Below are positions 56,028-64,000 of a stretch of DNA of 64,000 nucleotides, piece by piece (position 1 is the stretch's first letter; each line of letters begins with the position of its first letter). Below the pieces are notes generated by a model. It had not been told where the DNA came from, made no database searches, and worked only from the letters and a program-made list of their open reading frames with translations. The stretch comes from Alistipes senegalensis JC50 (lineage in GTDB: Bacteria > Bacteroidota > Bacteroidia > Bacteroidales > Rikenellaceae). Where the stretch lies: positions 3,596,001 through 3,660,000 of the forward strand of contig NZ_CP102252.1 of NCBI RefSeq assembly GCF_025145645.1. Reading direction: 5' to 3'. The position numbers were made by a program, and so were the translations under genes.

Positions 56028-57362
56028 ATGGCAAAGATTCTGATTATCGACGACGAACAACAGCTGCGCGGGCTGCTGGCCCGGATCATCTCGCTCGAAG
56101 GGTACGATGTGACGGAAGCCGCGGACTGCGCCTCGGGGCTGAAAGCGCTCCGCCGCTGCGATCCCGACGTGGTGCTGTGCGACGTGAAGCTGCCCGACGG
56201 CAACGGCGTCGAGATGGTGGCGAAGATCAAGGAGACCGCACCGTCGGCCGAAGTCATCCTGCTGACGGCTTACGGCAACATCCCCGACGGGGTGCAGGCC
56301 ATCAAGAACGGCGCCTTCGACTACATCACCAAGGGCGACGACAACAACAAGATTCTGCCCCTGCTGAGCCGTGCCGTCGAGAAGGCCCGGATGCAGCGGC
56401 GGCTGGCCCGCATCGACGACTCCCTGTCCGAACAGCACTCGTTCGACCGGGTCATCGGCCGTTCGGAATCCCTGCGCCGGGCCGTGGAACTGGCCCGCAA
56501 GGTCGCCGCCACGGACACCTCGGTGCTGCTCACGGGCGAAACGGGAACCGGCAAGGAGGTCTTCGCCCAGGCCATTCATCACGCCAGTCCGCGGGCCCGG
56601 GAGGCTTTCGTCGCGGTCAATTGTTCGGCCTTTTCGAAGGAGCTGCTCGAAAGCGAGCTGTTCGGCCACCGTGCAGGCAGTTTCACGGGAGCCGCCAAAG
56701 ATAAGAAAGGACTCTTCGAAGAGGCCGACAAAGGCACGCTGTTCCTCGACGAGATCGGGGAGATGCCTGCCGAATTGCAGGCCAAACTGCTGCGGGTGCT
56801 CGAAAGCGGGGAGTTCATCAAGATCGGCGAAACACGCCCCACGCGGGTCGATGTGCGTCTGATCGCCGCCACGAACCGCGACCTCGAACGGGAGATCGCC
56901 GCAGGCGGTTTCCGCGGGGACCTCTTTTTCCGGCTGTCGGTCTTCCGTATCCAGCTGCCGCCGCTGGCAGAACGTCGGGGCGACATTCCCGAATACGTCC
57001 GCTTCTTCGCGACGCAGTTCGCTGCCAAAATGGGCAAACGCATCGACACGATCGACGACCGCTACATCGCGGCCCTCGAACGCCATCCCTGGCCGGGCAA
57101 CGTCCGCGAACTGCGCAATGTCGTGGAGCGCAGCATGATCATGGCCGACGGCAACAGTCTCACGTTCGACTGCCTCGCCCCCGAGTTTCACACGGCGGCC
57201 GTCGGCTGTGCGCCCGATTCGCTGACGCTCGAAGACCTCGAACGCCGCCACATTCTCCGGGTGCTGGACCACACCGGGGGTAACAAGGCCGAAGCCGCCC
57301 GTCTGCTGGGCATCGGTATCGCCACGCTCTACCGCAAACTCGAAAGCTACGGGGTGAAATAA
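56028..57362 (+). CDS. Sigma-54-dependent NtrC-family response regulator (kdp-linked)
   Basis: 444 residues from MAKILIIDDE. Receiver domain (about 1-120) with acidic pair IIDDE, phospho-acceptor Asp52 (LCDVKLPDG), T/K residues in LLTAYG and YITKGD. AAA+ domain (about 145-375): Walker A GETGTGKE, the sigma-54-contact loop GSFTGA (canonical GAFTGA, one change), Walker B GTLFLDEIGEM and the Arg finger region. Fis-type helix-turn-helix at the end (NKAEAARLLGIGIATLYRKL). It activates sigma-54 promoters when phosphorylated. A TGGCAC-type site lies 125-140 bp after its stop, upstream of the kdp genes, and kdpD follows, so this is the probable kdp activator in place of the OmpR-type KdpE of E. coli. 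Confidence 0.94.
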   Translation: MAKILIIDDEQQLRGLLARIISLEGYDVTEAADCASGLKALRRCDPDVVLCDVKLPDGNGVEMVAKIKETAPSAEVILLTAYGNIPDGVQAIKNGAFDYITKGDDNNKILPLLSRAVEKARMQRRLARIDDSLSEQHSFDRVIGRSESLRRAVELARKVAATDTSVLLTGETGTGKEVFAQAIHHASPRAREAFVAVNCSAFSKELLESELFGHRAGSFTGAAKDKKGLFEEADKGTLFLDEIGEMPAELQAKLLRVLESGEFIKIGETRPTRVDVRLIAATNRDLEREIAAGGFRGDLFFRLSVFRIQLPPLAERRGDIPEYVRFFATQFAAKMGKRIDTIDDRYIAALERHPWPGNVRELRNVVERSMIMADGNSLTFDCLAPEFHTAAVGCAPDSLTLEDLERRHILRVLDHTGGNKAEAARLLGIGIATLYRKLESYGVK

Positions 57363-57384
57363 CCCTCCGGGCTTTTCATTTCGA

Positions 57385-57426
57385 GAGGGCCGCCTTATCA
57401 AAATGATAGGGCGGCCCTCCTTTTTC
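57385..57426 (+). terminator. Intrinsic terminator of the regulator gene
   Basis: GAGGGCCGCCTTATC pairs with GATAGGGCGGCCCTC (one wobble), followed by T5. It insulates the kdp operon from the regulator promoter. Confidence 0.88.
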
Positions 57427-57486
57427 GTGCGCATCGAAAAATCGCAACCGGTTATCCGAGAGCGACTTGCATCCGAAACTGCGGTT

Positions 57487-57502
57487 TTGGCACCGCCTTC
57501 GT
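57487..57502 (+). promoter_or_regulatory. Candidate sigma-54 promoter of the kdp operon
   Basis: TTGGCAC (-24 part, 57487-57493) followed by TTCGT (-12 part, 57498-57502). The GG and the -12 G are at the correct 10-bp spacing, but the -12 box is TCGT rather than TTGC. No TAnnTTTG box is seen between the terminator and the first tiny ORF (57537), and the preceding gene encodes a sigma-54 activator. Confidence 0.55.
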
Positions 57503-57536
57503 ATGCTATCCGGGCAAACCGAACGAGGAATTCGAC

Positions 57537-57656
57537 ATGGCAACTTTGATAACCATACTGCTGATCGCGCTGTTTTGCGGCGCCATGTTGCTGCTGGACC
57601 GGATGCTGTGCGGTTATGTAAAAATGATGTCTAACTCAAAAAAAACGAAGCGATGA
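57537..57656 (+). CDS. Tiny membrane protein 1 of the kdp operon (39 aa)
   Basis: 39 residues: one membrane helix (TLITILLIALFCGAMLLL) then a basic tail ending SNSKKTKR. AGGAA lies 8 nt before the ATG. The stop overlaps the next ATG by 4 nt (ATGA). No family is recognised; placement ahead of kdpF suggests an accessory or regulatory peptide of the potassium pump. Confidence 0.6.
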   Translation: MATLITILLIALFCGAMLLLDRMLCGYVKMMSNSKKTKR

Positions 57657-57748
57657 ACGCAATCGTACTTTTCATTCTGCTCTGCGCCCTGGGGGCGTTG
57701 TGCTACTGGTTCTATTTCAAATGTGTGGATTGGTTCGAAAAAATCTGA
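57653..57748 (+). CDS. Tiny membrane protein 2 of the kdp operon (31 aa)
   Basis: 31 residues: NAIVLFILLCALGALCYWF forms a single helix, followed by a short aromatic tail (CVDWFEKI). It begins inside the stop of tiny protein 1 and ends 7 nt before kdpF, so all three should be translated together. Not recognised; it could be a KdpF-like stabilising subunit. Confidence 0.6.
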   Translation: MNAIVLFILLCALGALCYWFYFKCVDWFEKI

Positions 57749-57755
57749 AGGAAAA

Positions 57756-57836
57756 ATGTTTACAGGACTGCTTATTCTGAGCATTGTCGGATTCATCTAT
57801 CTGATGTACGTGCTCGTAAAACCCGAAAAATTCTGA
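57756..57836 (+). CDS. kdpF: K+-transporting ATPase subunit KdpF
   Basis: 26 residues. One helix (LLILSIVGFIYLMYVLV) followed by KPEKF, the standard KdpF ending (P-E-x-F). KdpF is a small lipid-like stabiliser of the KdpABC complex. AAGGAAAA precedes the ATG, and kdpA starts 28 nt later. Confidence 0.88.
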   Translation: MFTGLLILSIVGFIYLMYVLVKPEKF

Positions 57837-57864
57837 TTGTCTGACCCGTAAAAAAAGCGAATAA

Positions 57865-59556
57865 ATGAATACGGAAATTTTAGGCGTGATTTTGCAATGG
57901 GTGGCTCTGGCGGTGCTCTGCTATCCGCTGGGGCGCTACATCGCCAAAGTCTACCGCGGCGAGCGCACCTGGCTCGACTTCATGGCTCCGCTCGAAAGGG
58001 GCATTTACAAGGTCTGCGGCATCGATCCCTGCGAGGATATGGACTGGAAGAAGTTCCTCAAGGCTCTGCTGATGGTCAACCTCTTCTGGTTCTTCTGGGG
58101 CATGGTGCTGCTCTGCTGCCAGAGCTGGCTGCCGCTCAATCCCGACGGCAATGCCAACCAGACGCCCGATCTGGCGTTCAACACCTGCATCTCGTTCATG
58201 GTCAACTGCAACTTGCAGCATTACAGCGGAGAGAGCGGGCTCACTTATTTCACGCAGCTGTTCGTGATCATGCTCTTCCAGTTCATCACCGCGGCGTGCG
58301 GCATGGCCGCCATGGCCGGCATCATGAAGGCGCTGGCGGCGAAGACCACGAAAGCCATCGGCAATTTCTGGGTTTATCTGGTCAGGAGCACGACCCGCAT
58401 CCTGATGCCCCTGTCGCTTCTGGTCGGCATCCTGCTGGTGATCAACGGCACTCCGATGTCGTTCGACGGCAAACAGACCATCACGACGCTCGAAGGCGCC
58501 GAGCAGGTCATCTCGCAGGGCCCTACGGCAGCCATCGTGCCGATCAAACAGCTGGGTACCAACGGCGGCGGTTACTTCGGCGTCAACTCCTCGCATCCGC
58601 TCGAAAATCCCAACGCCTTCACGAACATTCTGGAGTGCTGGTCGATTTTGATTATCCCGATGGCGATGGTCTGGGCTTTCGGCTTCTACATCCGTCGCCG
58701 CAAGCTGGCCGCCTGGATCTTCGGCGTGATGCTCTTCGCCTTCACGGCAGGTATTTTCGTCTCCGTTCCGCAGGAGATGGGCGGCAACCCCAATATCGAC
58801 GAAATGGGCATTGCGCAGGATCTGGGCTCGATGGAGGGCAAGGAGATCCGCATCGGTTCGGCCGCATCGGCCATGTGGGGCATGGTGACGACCGTCACGT
58901 CGAACGGCTCGGTGAACTCGATGCACGACTCGCAGACCCCGCTCAGCGGCATGATGCAGATGCTCAACATGCAGATCAACTGCTGGTTCGGCGGCGTCGG
59001 AGTGGGGTGGATGAACTACTTCGCCTTTCTGATCATCGCCGTCTTCATCAGCGGACTGATGGTGGGCCGCACGCCCGAATTCCTCGGCCACAAGGTCGAG
59101 GCGCGCGAAATGAAGATCGCCACGCTGGTCGTGCTGATGCATCCCTTCCTAATTCTCGTCGGTACGGGCATTTCCGCCGCCGTGGCCGCCGCGAACCCCG
59201 AAATAGGGTGGCTGAACAACCCCTCGTTCCACGGACTGAGCGAAATGCTCTACGAGTACACCTCGGCCGCCGCGAACAACGGCTCGGGCTTCGAGGGACT
59301 CGGCGACAACACGCCGTTCTGGAATATCATGACCGGCATCGCCCTGATCATGGGCCGCTATTTCCCGATCGTGGGCCAGGTTGCCATCGCCGGCCTCCTC
59401 GCCTCGAAGAAATTCATTCCCGAGAGCGCCGGAACGCTGAAAACCGACACGTTCACCTTCTCGCTGATGACCTTCGCCGTCATCATCATCGTGGCCGCCC
59501 TTTCGTTCTTCCCGGCACAGGCTCTGGGTCCCATCGCCGATTATTTAAGTTTCTAA
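57865..59556 (+). CDS. kdpA: K+-transporting ATPase subunit KdpA
   Basis: 563 residues with about ten membrane helices. Four degenerate selectivity-filter loops are visible: NTCISFMVNCNLQHYSGE, LGTNGGGYFGVNSSHPLEN, and later SAAANNGSGFEG and related segments. KdpA is the potassium-conducting subunit of the high-affinity ATP-driven uptake pump induced by potassium starvation. It is followed by kdpB after 14 nt. Confidence 0.97.
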   Translation: MNTEILGVILQWVALAVLCYPLGRYIAKVYRGERTWLDFMAPLERGIYKVCGIDPCEDMDWKKFLKALLMVNLFWFFWGMVLLCCQSWLPLNPDGNANQTPDLAFNTCISFMVNCNLQHYSGESGLTYFTQLFVIMLFQFITAACGMAAMAGIMKALAAKTTKAIGNFWVYLVRSTTRILMPLSLLVGILLVINGTPMSFDGKQTITTLEGAEQVISQGPTAAIVPIKQLGTNGGGYFGVNSSHPLENPNAFTNILECWSILIIPMAMVWAFGFYIRRRKLAAWIFGVMLFAFTAGIFVSVPQEMGGNPNIDEMGIAQDLGSMEGKEIRIGSAASAMWGMVTTVTSNGSVNSMHDSQTPLSGMMQMLNMQINCWFGGVGVGWMNYFAFLIIAVFISGLMVGRTPEFLGHKVEAREMKIATLVVLMHPFLILVGTGISAAVAAANPEIGWLNNPSFHGLSEMLYEYTSAAANNGSGFEGLGDNTPFWNIMTGIALIMGRYFPIVGQVAIAGLLASKKFIPESAGTLKTDTFTFSLMTFAVIIIVAALSFFPAQALGPIADYLSF

Positions 59557-59570
59557 TTCGGATTTGAAAA

Positions 59571-61613
59571 ATGAAAAATCGAGTAAATAATTCGTTGTTC
59601 AACAAACAGCTTGTAAACGCAAGTTTCGTTGAGTCGTTCCGCAAGCTCGATCCGCGGGCGATGATCAAGAACCCGATCATGTTCACCGTCGAGGTCGTGA
59701 CGTTCGTCATGCTGCTGCTGATCGTCTGGATCGCCGTGACGGGGAACACGTCGCAGGGTTCGCTGGGTTACAATATCGTGATCTTCCTGGTGTTGCTGGC
59801 TACGGTGCTCTTCGCCAATTTCGCCGAGGCTATCGCCGAAGCGCGCGGCAGGGCGCAGGCCGATTCGCTGCGCAAGACCCGTGAGGAGACCCCTGCCAAA
59901 CGTATTGAGAAGGACGGACAGTCGCATATCGTCAGCAGTTCGGCGCTGCGCAAGGGCGACGTGTTCGAATGCGTTGCCGGCGACACCATTCCTGCCGATG
60001 GCGAGATTGTCGAGGGGCTGGCGTCGATCGACGAAAGCGCCATCACGGGCGAATCGGCCCCGGTGATCCGCGAGGCGGGCGGCGACAAGAGTTCGGTCAC
60101 GGGCGGCACGAAGGTGCTCTCCGACCGTATTCTGGTGAAAGTGACCGTACAGCCGGGCGAGAGTTTCCTCGACAAGATGATCGCCCTCGTCGAAGGCTCC
60201 TCGCGTCAGAAAACTCCGAACGAGATTGCGCTGACCATCCTGCTTGCGGGCTTTACGCTCGTTTTCGTGATCGTTTGCGCCACGCTCAAGCCCTTCGCCG
60301 ACTATGTGGGCGCCAACATCACCGTCGCGGCCTTCATCTCGCTGTTCGTCTGCCTGATCCCGACCACCATCGGCGGCCTGCTGTCGGCCATCGGCATCGC
60401 CGGCATGGACCGCGCCCTGCAAGCCAACGTCATCACCAAGTCGGGCAAGGCCGTCGAGACCGCCGGCGACATCGACACGCTGCTGCTGGACAAGACCGGC
60501 ACAATCACCATCGGCAATCGCAAGGCCACCGAGTTCTATCCTGCGAACGGAGTGAATCCCAAGGAGTTCCTCCATCTCTGCGTCCTTTCCTCTGCGGCCG
60601 ATGAGACTCCCGAGGGCAAATCCATCGTCGAACTGGGGCGCGAACACGGTTTCCGGCTCAGTCAGACCGATCTGGCAGGCGTGCGCATGGTGAAATTCAC
60701 GGCCGAGACCAAGTGTTCGGGCGTGGACATGCCCGACGGCCGCCGCATCCGCAAGGGCGCTTCGGAGGCTATCCGTGCGATCGCGCAAAAAGCGGGCAAC
60801 GGATTCTCGCCGGAAGTGGAGAAGATCGTGCGTACGATCTCGGAGAACGGCGGGACGCCCCTCGTGGTCTGCGAGAACGAACGGATCATGGGCGTCATCG
60901 AATTGCAGGACATCATCAAGACGGGTATCCGCGAGCGTTTCGAACGTCTGCGCAAGATGGGTGTGAAGACCGTGATGGTGACGGGCGACAATCCGCTGAC
61001 AGCCAAATATATCGCCGAACAGGCAGGTGTCGATGACTTCATCGCCGAGGCCAAGCCCGAGGACAAGATGGAGTATATCCGCCGCGAACAGCGGGCCGGC
61101 AAACTGGTGGCCATGATGGGCGACGGTACGAACGACGCCCCGGCGCTCGCGCAGGCCGACGTGGGCGTTGCGATGAACAGCGGCACGCAGGCCGCCAAGG
61201 AGGCGGGCAACATGGTCGATCTGGACAACGACCCCACGAAACTGATCGAGATCGTCGAGATCGGCAAGCAGCTTCTGATGACGCGCGGTACGCTGACGAC
61301 CTTCTCTATCGCCAACGACGTGGCCAAATACTTCGCCATCGTTCCGGCGCTGTTCATCACCTCGATTCCGGCGTTGCAGACGCTGAACATCATGCACCTG
61401 CATTCGCCCGAAAGCGCCATCCTCTCGGCGGTGATTTTCAACGCGGTCATCATTCCGCTGCTGATTCCGCTGGCTCTGCGCGGCGTCGCCTACAAACCGA
61501 TCGGAGCTTCGGCCCTGCTGCGACGCAACCTCTTCATCTACGGCCTGGGCGGCATTGTCGTTCCGTTCATCGGCATCAAGCTGATTGACATGTTGGTAAG
61601 TGTGTTCTTTTAA
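59571..61613 (+). CDS. kdpB: K+-transporting ATPase subunit KdpB
   Basis: 680 residues, P-type ATPase. Actuator motif ITGESAPV, phosphorylation site LLDKTGTITIGN, hinge MMGDGTNDAPALAQAD and the KdpB helix IPTTIGGLLSAIGIAG are all present. KdpB hydrolyses ATP to drive potassium through KdpA. It lies 14 nt after kdpA and 15 nt before kdpC. The opening NNSLFNKQLVNASFVESF is typical of Bacteroidetes KdpB. Confidence 0.97.
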   Translation: MKNRVNNSLFNKQLVNASFVESFRKLDPRAMIKNPIMFTVEVVTFVMLLLIVWIAVTGNTSQGSLGYNIVIFLVLLATVLFANFAEAIAEARGRAQADSLRKTREETPAKRIEKDGQSHIVSSSALRKGDVFECVAGDTIPADGEIVEGLASIDESAITGESAPVIREAGGDKSSVTGGTKVLSDRILVKVTVQPGESFLDKMIALVEGSSRQKTPNEIALTILLAGFTLVFVIVCATLKPFADYVGANITVAAFISLFVCLIPTTIGGLLSAIGIAGMDRALQANVITKSGKAVETAGDIDTLLLDKTGTITIGNRKATEFYPANGVNPKEFLHLCVLSSAADETPEGKSIVELGREHGFRLSQTDLAGVRMVKFTAETKCSGVDMPDGRRIRKGASEAIRAIAQKAGNGFSPEVEKIVRTISENGGTPLVVCENERIMGVIELQDIIKTGIRERFERLRKMGVKTVMVTGDNPLTAKYIAEQAGVDDFIAEAKPEDKMEYIRREQRAGKLVAMMGDGTNDAPALAQADVGVAMNSGTQAAKEAGNMVDLDNDPTKLIEIVEIGKQLLMTRGTLTTFSIANDVAKYFAIVPALFITSIPALQTLNIMHLHSPESAILSAVIFNAVIIPLLIPLALRGVAYKPIGASALLRRNLFIYGLGGIVVPFIGIKLIDMLVSVFF

Positions 61614-61628
61614 CGTATTGCTTGAATT

Positions 61629-62198
61629 ATGAAAAATCTTTGGATTTCAATCAGGATAACGCTGGCGATGTGCGTCGTGCTGTTCGTCGGTTATGTATTG
61701 GTGCTGCGCCTCGTGGCGTGGGTGGCATCGCCCAATGACGGTGAGGCTCCCGTGGTGACCTATAACGGCCGGGTGGTCGGGGCAGCCAACGTGGGGCAGG
61801 TCTTCACGGACAGTGTCTATTTCTGGGTGCGTCCTTCGAACGTGGACTACAACGGCGAAGGCTCGGGCGGCAGCAACAAGGGCACGAACAATCCCGAATA
61901 TCTGGCCCAGGTGGAGGAGCGCATCGACGCTTTCCTCGCCGCCCATCCCTACCTCTCGCGCGAGGAGGTTCCCGCCGAGATGGTGACCGCGAGCGGTTCG
62001 GGCCTCGATCCCGACATTTCGATCCGCGGCGCCGAGGTGCAGATCCGCCGTGTGGCTGCGGCCCGCGGCATGTCGGAAGCCGAGGTGAAGAAGATCGTCG
62101 AAGAGAATGTCTGCAAACCGTGGCTCGGACTCTTCGGCACCTATAAGGTCAATGTCTTGAAGCTGAACGTGGCGTTGGACACCGCACAGAACGAATAA
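61629..62198 (+). CDS. kdpC: K+-transporting ATPase subunit KdpC
   Basis: 189 residues. One N-terminal membrane helix (about 8-30) and a periplasmic domain with FWVRPSNVDYNGEGSGGSN, SGSGLDPDISIRGAEVQI and RVAAARGMSEAEVKKIV, the KdpC signature. It stabilises KdpA-KdpB and raises potassium affinity. Confidence 0.97.
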   Translation: MKNLWISIRITLAMCVVLFVGYVLVLRLVAWVASPNDGEAPVVTYNGRVVGAANVGQVFTDSVYFWVRPSNVDYNGEGSGGSNKGTNNPEYLAQVEERIDAFLAAHPYLSREEVPAEMVTASGSGLDPDISIRGAEVQIRRVAAARGMSEAEVKKIVEENVCKPWLGLFGTYKVNVLKLNVALDTAQNE

Positions 62199-62213
62199 AA
62201 GCGTGAGGAACTT

Positions 62214-62300
62214 ATGGAAAAGCTGGATAAACCGGCCAGACGCTGGCTGATCGTGTTGATCGTATTTTTGGTCGTGTTTCTGGTCACGGACTTGATTTGA
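62214..62300 (+). CDS. Tiny membrane protein 3 of the kdp operon (28 aa)
   Basis: 28 residues: charged start MEKLDKPARR, then one helix (WLIVLIVFLVVFLVTDLI). GTGAGGAA precedes the ATG, 15 nt after kdpC. The charged-then-helix layout fits a single-pass regulator or pump stabiliser; no family recognised. Confidence 0.55.
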   Translation: MEKLDKPARRWLIVLIVFLVVFLVTDLI

Positions 62301-62447
62301 CAATTCGGCCGGTTTCCGGCTTTCGTAAGTCGGACCATGCAAAACAAGCATTTCCCGTCGCGTACGCCCGGACCCGGAGACGGGTTTCGGGGCGCAACGG
62401 ACGAAAAATAATTCGAATCGAACAAGAAGAAACCTATTTGAAAATTT

Positions 62448-63176
62448 ATGAAACGCATTTTACTCGGAGCATTGGCCGCTGCGGCCTTGTTTGGAACGAA
62501 TCACGTTGCCGCCCGAAACGAAGGAGTGTCGTTCGGCGGCGGTTCCGATCTCGTAAGTTCGTATTACTGGCGCGGTGTCAGGGAGTCGGGCCCGGCCCTG
62601 CAACCCGCGTTGACCATGACGGCCGGAAACTTCTCGGTGACGGCCTGGGGGTCGGTTGATTTCAGCGACAGCGGCTATAAGGAGATGGATCTCACGCTGG
62701 CCTACCAGCTGGGGCCCGTGACGCTTTCGGTGGCCGACCTTTATTGGACCGGACATGACGATGACCGCTATTTCGTGTTCGACAGCCGTTCTCCCCACCG
62801 CATCGAGGTGGGTGCCAGCTGGGTCGTATCGGAGAAACTGCCTTTCACGCTGTCGTGGTACACGATTCTGTTCGGCGCCGCCGACCGGAACCATAAGGGA
62901 GAACGCGCCTATGCTTCCTATTTCGAGGTGGCCTGTCCTTTCACGGTGAAGACGATCGACATGAAAGCCGGCGTGGGTATGGTTCCCTGGAACGCTGCCG
63001 CGACCTATAACTGCGGCGACCGCGATTTCTACGTACAGAATGTCTTCCTCAATGCCGGCAAAACCTGGGACATCAAGGGTGCCGACGGTATGAAAATTGG
63101 AATTTTCACCAATTTGATTTGGAATCCCGCTCTCGACGATGTTAACTTTGTCGGCGGATTCTCGTTCAGAATGTAG
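62448..63176 (+). CDS. Outer-membrane beta-barrel protein linked to kdp
   Basis: 242 residues. Signal peptide (to about residue 22, HVAARN). Alternating beta strands dominate, beginning GGGSDLVSSYYWRGVRESG and ending NFVGGFSFRM with terminal aromatic/Met residues, typical of a small barrel. The RG-x-x-x-x-G-P-ALQP stretch resembles the TorF-like putative porins. Placed between the KdpC end and kdpD, it may let potassium through the outer membrane or sense ions. The 147-bp leader has no clear promoter, so it is probably read from the kdp transcript. Confidence 0.78.
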   Translation: MKRILLGALAAAALFGTNHVAARNEGVSFGGGSDLVSSYYWRGVRESGPALQPALTMTAGNFSVTAWGSVDFSDSGYKEMDLTLAYQLGPVTLSVADLYWTGHDDDRYFVFDSRSPHRIEVGASWVVSEKLPFTLSWYTILFGAADRNHKGERAYASYFEVACPFTVKTIDMKAGVGMVPWNAAATYNCGDRDFYVQNVFLNAGKTWDIKGADGMKIGIFTNLIWNPALDDVNFVGGFSFRM

Positions 63177-63180
63177 CTGT

Positions 63181-64000
63181 ATGGATACCCATGACACCCG
63201 GAGGAGCGCCGAGCACTTTCTCGATCTGATCAAGGAGTCGCATCGCGGCAAGTTCAAGGTCTATATCGGCATGAGTGCCGGCGTGGGCAAGACTTACCGC
63301 ATGTTGCAGGAGGCGCACCAGTTGCTCGACGCAGGTGTCGATGTGCGTATCGGATATGTTGAAACGCATGGCCGTGCGGAAACGGAAGCCCTCGTAGCGG
63401 GGCTTCCGTTCATTCCCCGGCGCAGGCTCTTTTACAAGGGCAAGGAGCTTGAAGAGATGGACGCGCAGGCGATCGTCAACCTGCATCCGGAGATCGTCGT
63501 CGTTGACGAATTGGCCCACACCAACATCGAAGGAAGCGAAAATCCCAAGCGGTGGCAGGACGTGATGCAGATTCTCGATGCGGGGATCAGCGTCATTTCC
63601 GCAATCAATATCCAGCATATCGAAAGCCTCAATGAACAGGTTCAGGAGATTACCGGTGTGGAGGTTCACGAGCGGGTTCCGGACAGCGTGCTGGCGATGG
63701 CCGACGAGGTGGTGAATATCGACCTGACGGCGGAGGACCTGATCGACCGTCTGAAAGCGGGCAAGATCTATAAGCCGGAAAAAATCCAGACGGCCCTGAA
63801 CAACTTCTTCCGGCAGGAGCACATCCTTCAGCTGCGCGAGCTGGCGCTGAAAGAGGTGGCGCTCCGTGTGGAGAAGAAAGTTGAAAACGAGGTCGTCAAT
63901 ACGGCGCAGCTGCATGGCCGCATCCTGGCGGTGATCGACAGCAGCGAGAAGCGGGCCCGGAAGGTCATCCGCAAAACGGCGCGTATGGCCACGCATCTCA
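63181..64000 (+). CDS. kdpD: KdpD sensor protein, N-terminal part (runs off window)
   Basis: About 273 residues visible, from MDTHDTRRSAEHFLDLI. The KdpD domain shows its Walker A GMSAGVGKTYRM, Walker B-like VVVDELAHTNIEG, and SAINIQHIESLNEQV. A universal-stress-protein-like fold begins near 250 (LAVIDSSEKRARK). This region is cytoplasmic and senses potassium, second messenger and phosphate state in KdpD kinases. The kinase part, if fused, lies beyond the edge; some Bacteroidetes have it as a separate protein. Four bases separate it from the barrel gene. Confidence 0.93.
   Translation, partial: MDTHDTRRSAEHFLDLIKESHRGKFKVYIGMSAGVGKTYRMLQEAHQLLDAGVDVRIGYVETHGRAETEALVAGLPFIPRRRLFYKGKELEEMDAQAIVNLHPEIVVVDELAHTNIEGSENPKRWQDVMQILDAGISVISAINIQHIESLNEQVQEITGVEVHERVPDSVLAMADEVVNIDLTAEDLIDRLKAGKIYKPEKIQTALNNFFRQEHILQLRELALKEVALRVEKKVENEVVNTAQLHGRILAVIDSSEKRARKVIRKTARMATHL

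Overview
The window comes from a GC-rich member of the Bacteroidales, most likely Alistipes or a close Rikenellaceae relative. The evidence is a SusC/SusD pair with a linked ECF sigma/FecR pair, many lipoproteins and TonB-dependent receptors, Bacteroidetes-type promoters (TTTG, about 20 nt, then TAnnTTTG), few Shine-Dalgarno sites, the carboxynorspermidine route to spermidine, and a cysteate synthase as expected in sulfonolipid makers. The genus is inferred from content, not from a marker gene. There is no prophage, insertion sequence or CRISPR array.

Layout. 1-11019 (minus strand) is a polysaccharide-utilisation-type locus: ECF sigma factor, FecR anti-sigma factor, SusC, SusD and two DUF4988-type lipoproteins, the first carrying a C-terminal phosphodiester glycosidase domain. 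11196-16362 holds a DUF2776 membrane protein, a HAD hydrolase behind a duplicated promoter element, and an Oar-like TonB receptor. 16704-22807 holds an AI-2E-type permease, a biotin-dependent carboxyltransferase behind nested palindromes, a lipoprotein peptide deformylase, tRNA-Met, an ion channel with an unusual filter, and a sulfatase. 22979-31299 holds mscL and then a compact six-gene plus-strand unit (sodium symporter, amidase/golvesin protein, YqeY, BASS-like transporter, MFS transporter, acetyltransferase). 31258-38783 holds DUF486, a phosphatase, a DUF5686 protein, a YbaK deacylase and the complete dTDP-rhamnose operon rfbACDB.

38962-44457 contains an ABC-F protein and a copper cluster: nitroreductase, an AraC-type regulator with an N-terminal metal-binding-like CxxC domain, and a CopA ATPase with a metal-binding domain at each end. 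44547-52733 has tRNA-Lys, both carboxynorspermidine enzymes, cysteate synthase, a family 10 pectate lyase and a TonB receptor. 52980-55899 has an EamA transporter, a secreted EEP-family enzyme and a MalY-type lyase. 56028-64000 is a potassium-uptake locus: NtrC-type regulator, candidate sigma-54 promoter, two tiny membrane ORFs, kdpF, kdpA, kdpB, kdpC, another tiny membrane ORF, an outer-membrane barrel and the start of kdpD.

The signals most worth following are the sigma-54-type control and extra tiny proteins of the kdp locus, the phosphodiester-glycosidase utilisation locus, G9 tracts in two TonB receptors, a copper regulator that seems to have lost part of its second helix-turn-helix, the cysteate synthase/polyamine operon, and palindromes placed exactly at promoters.
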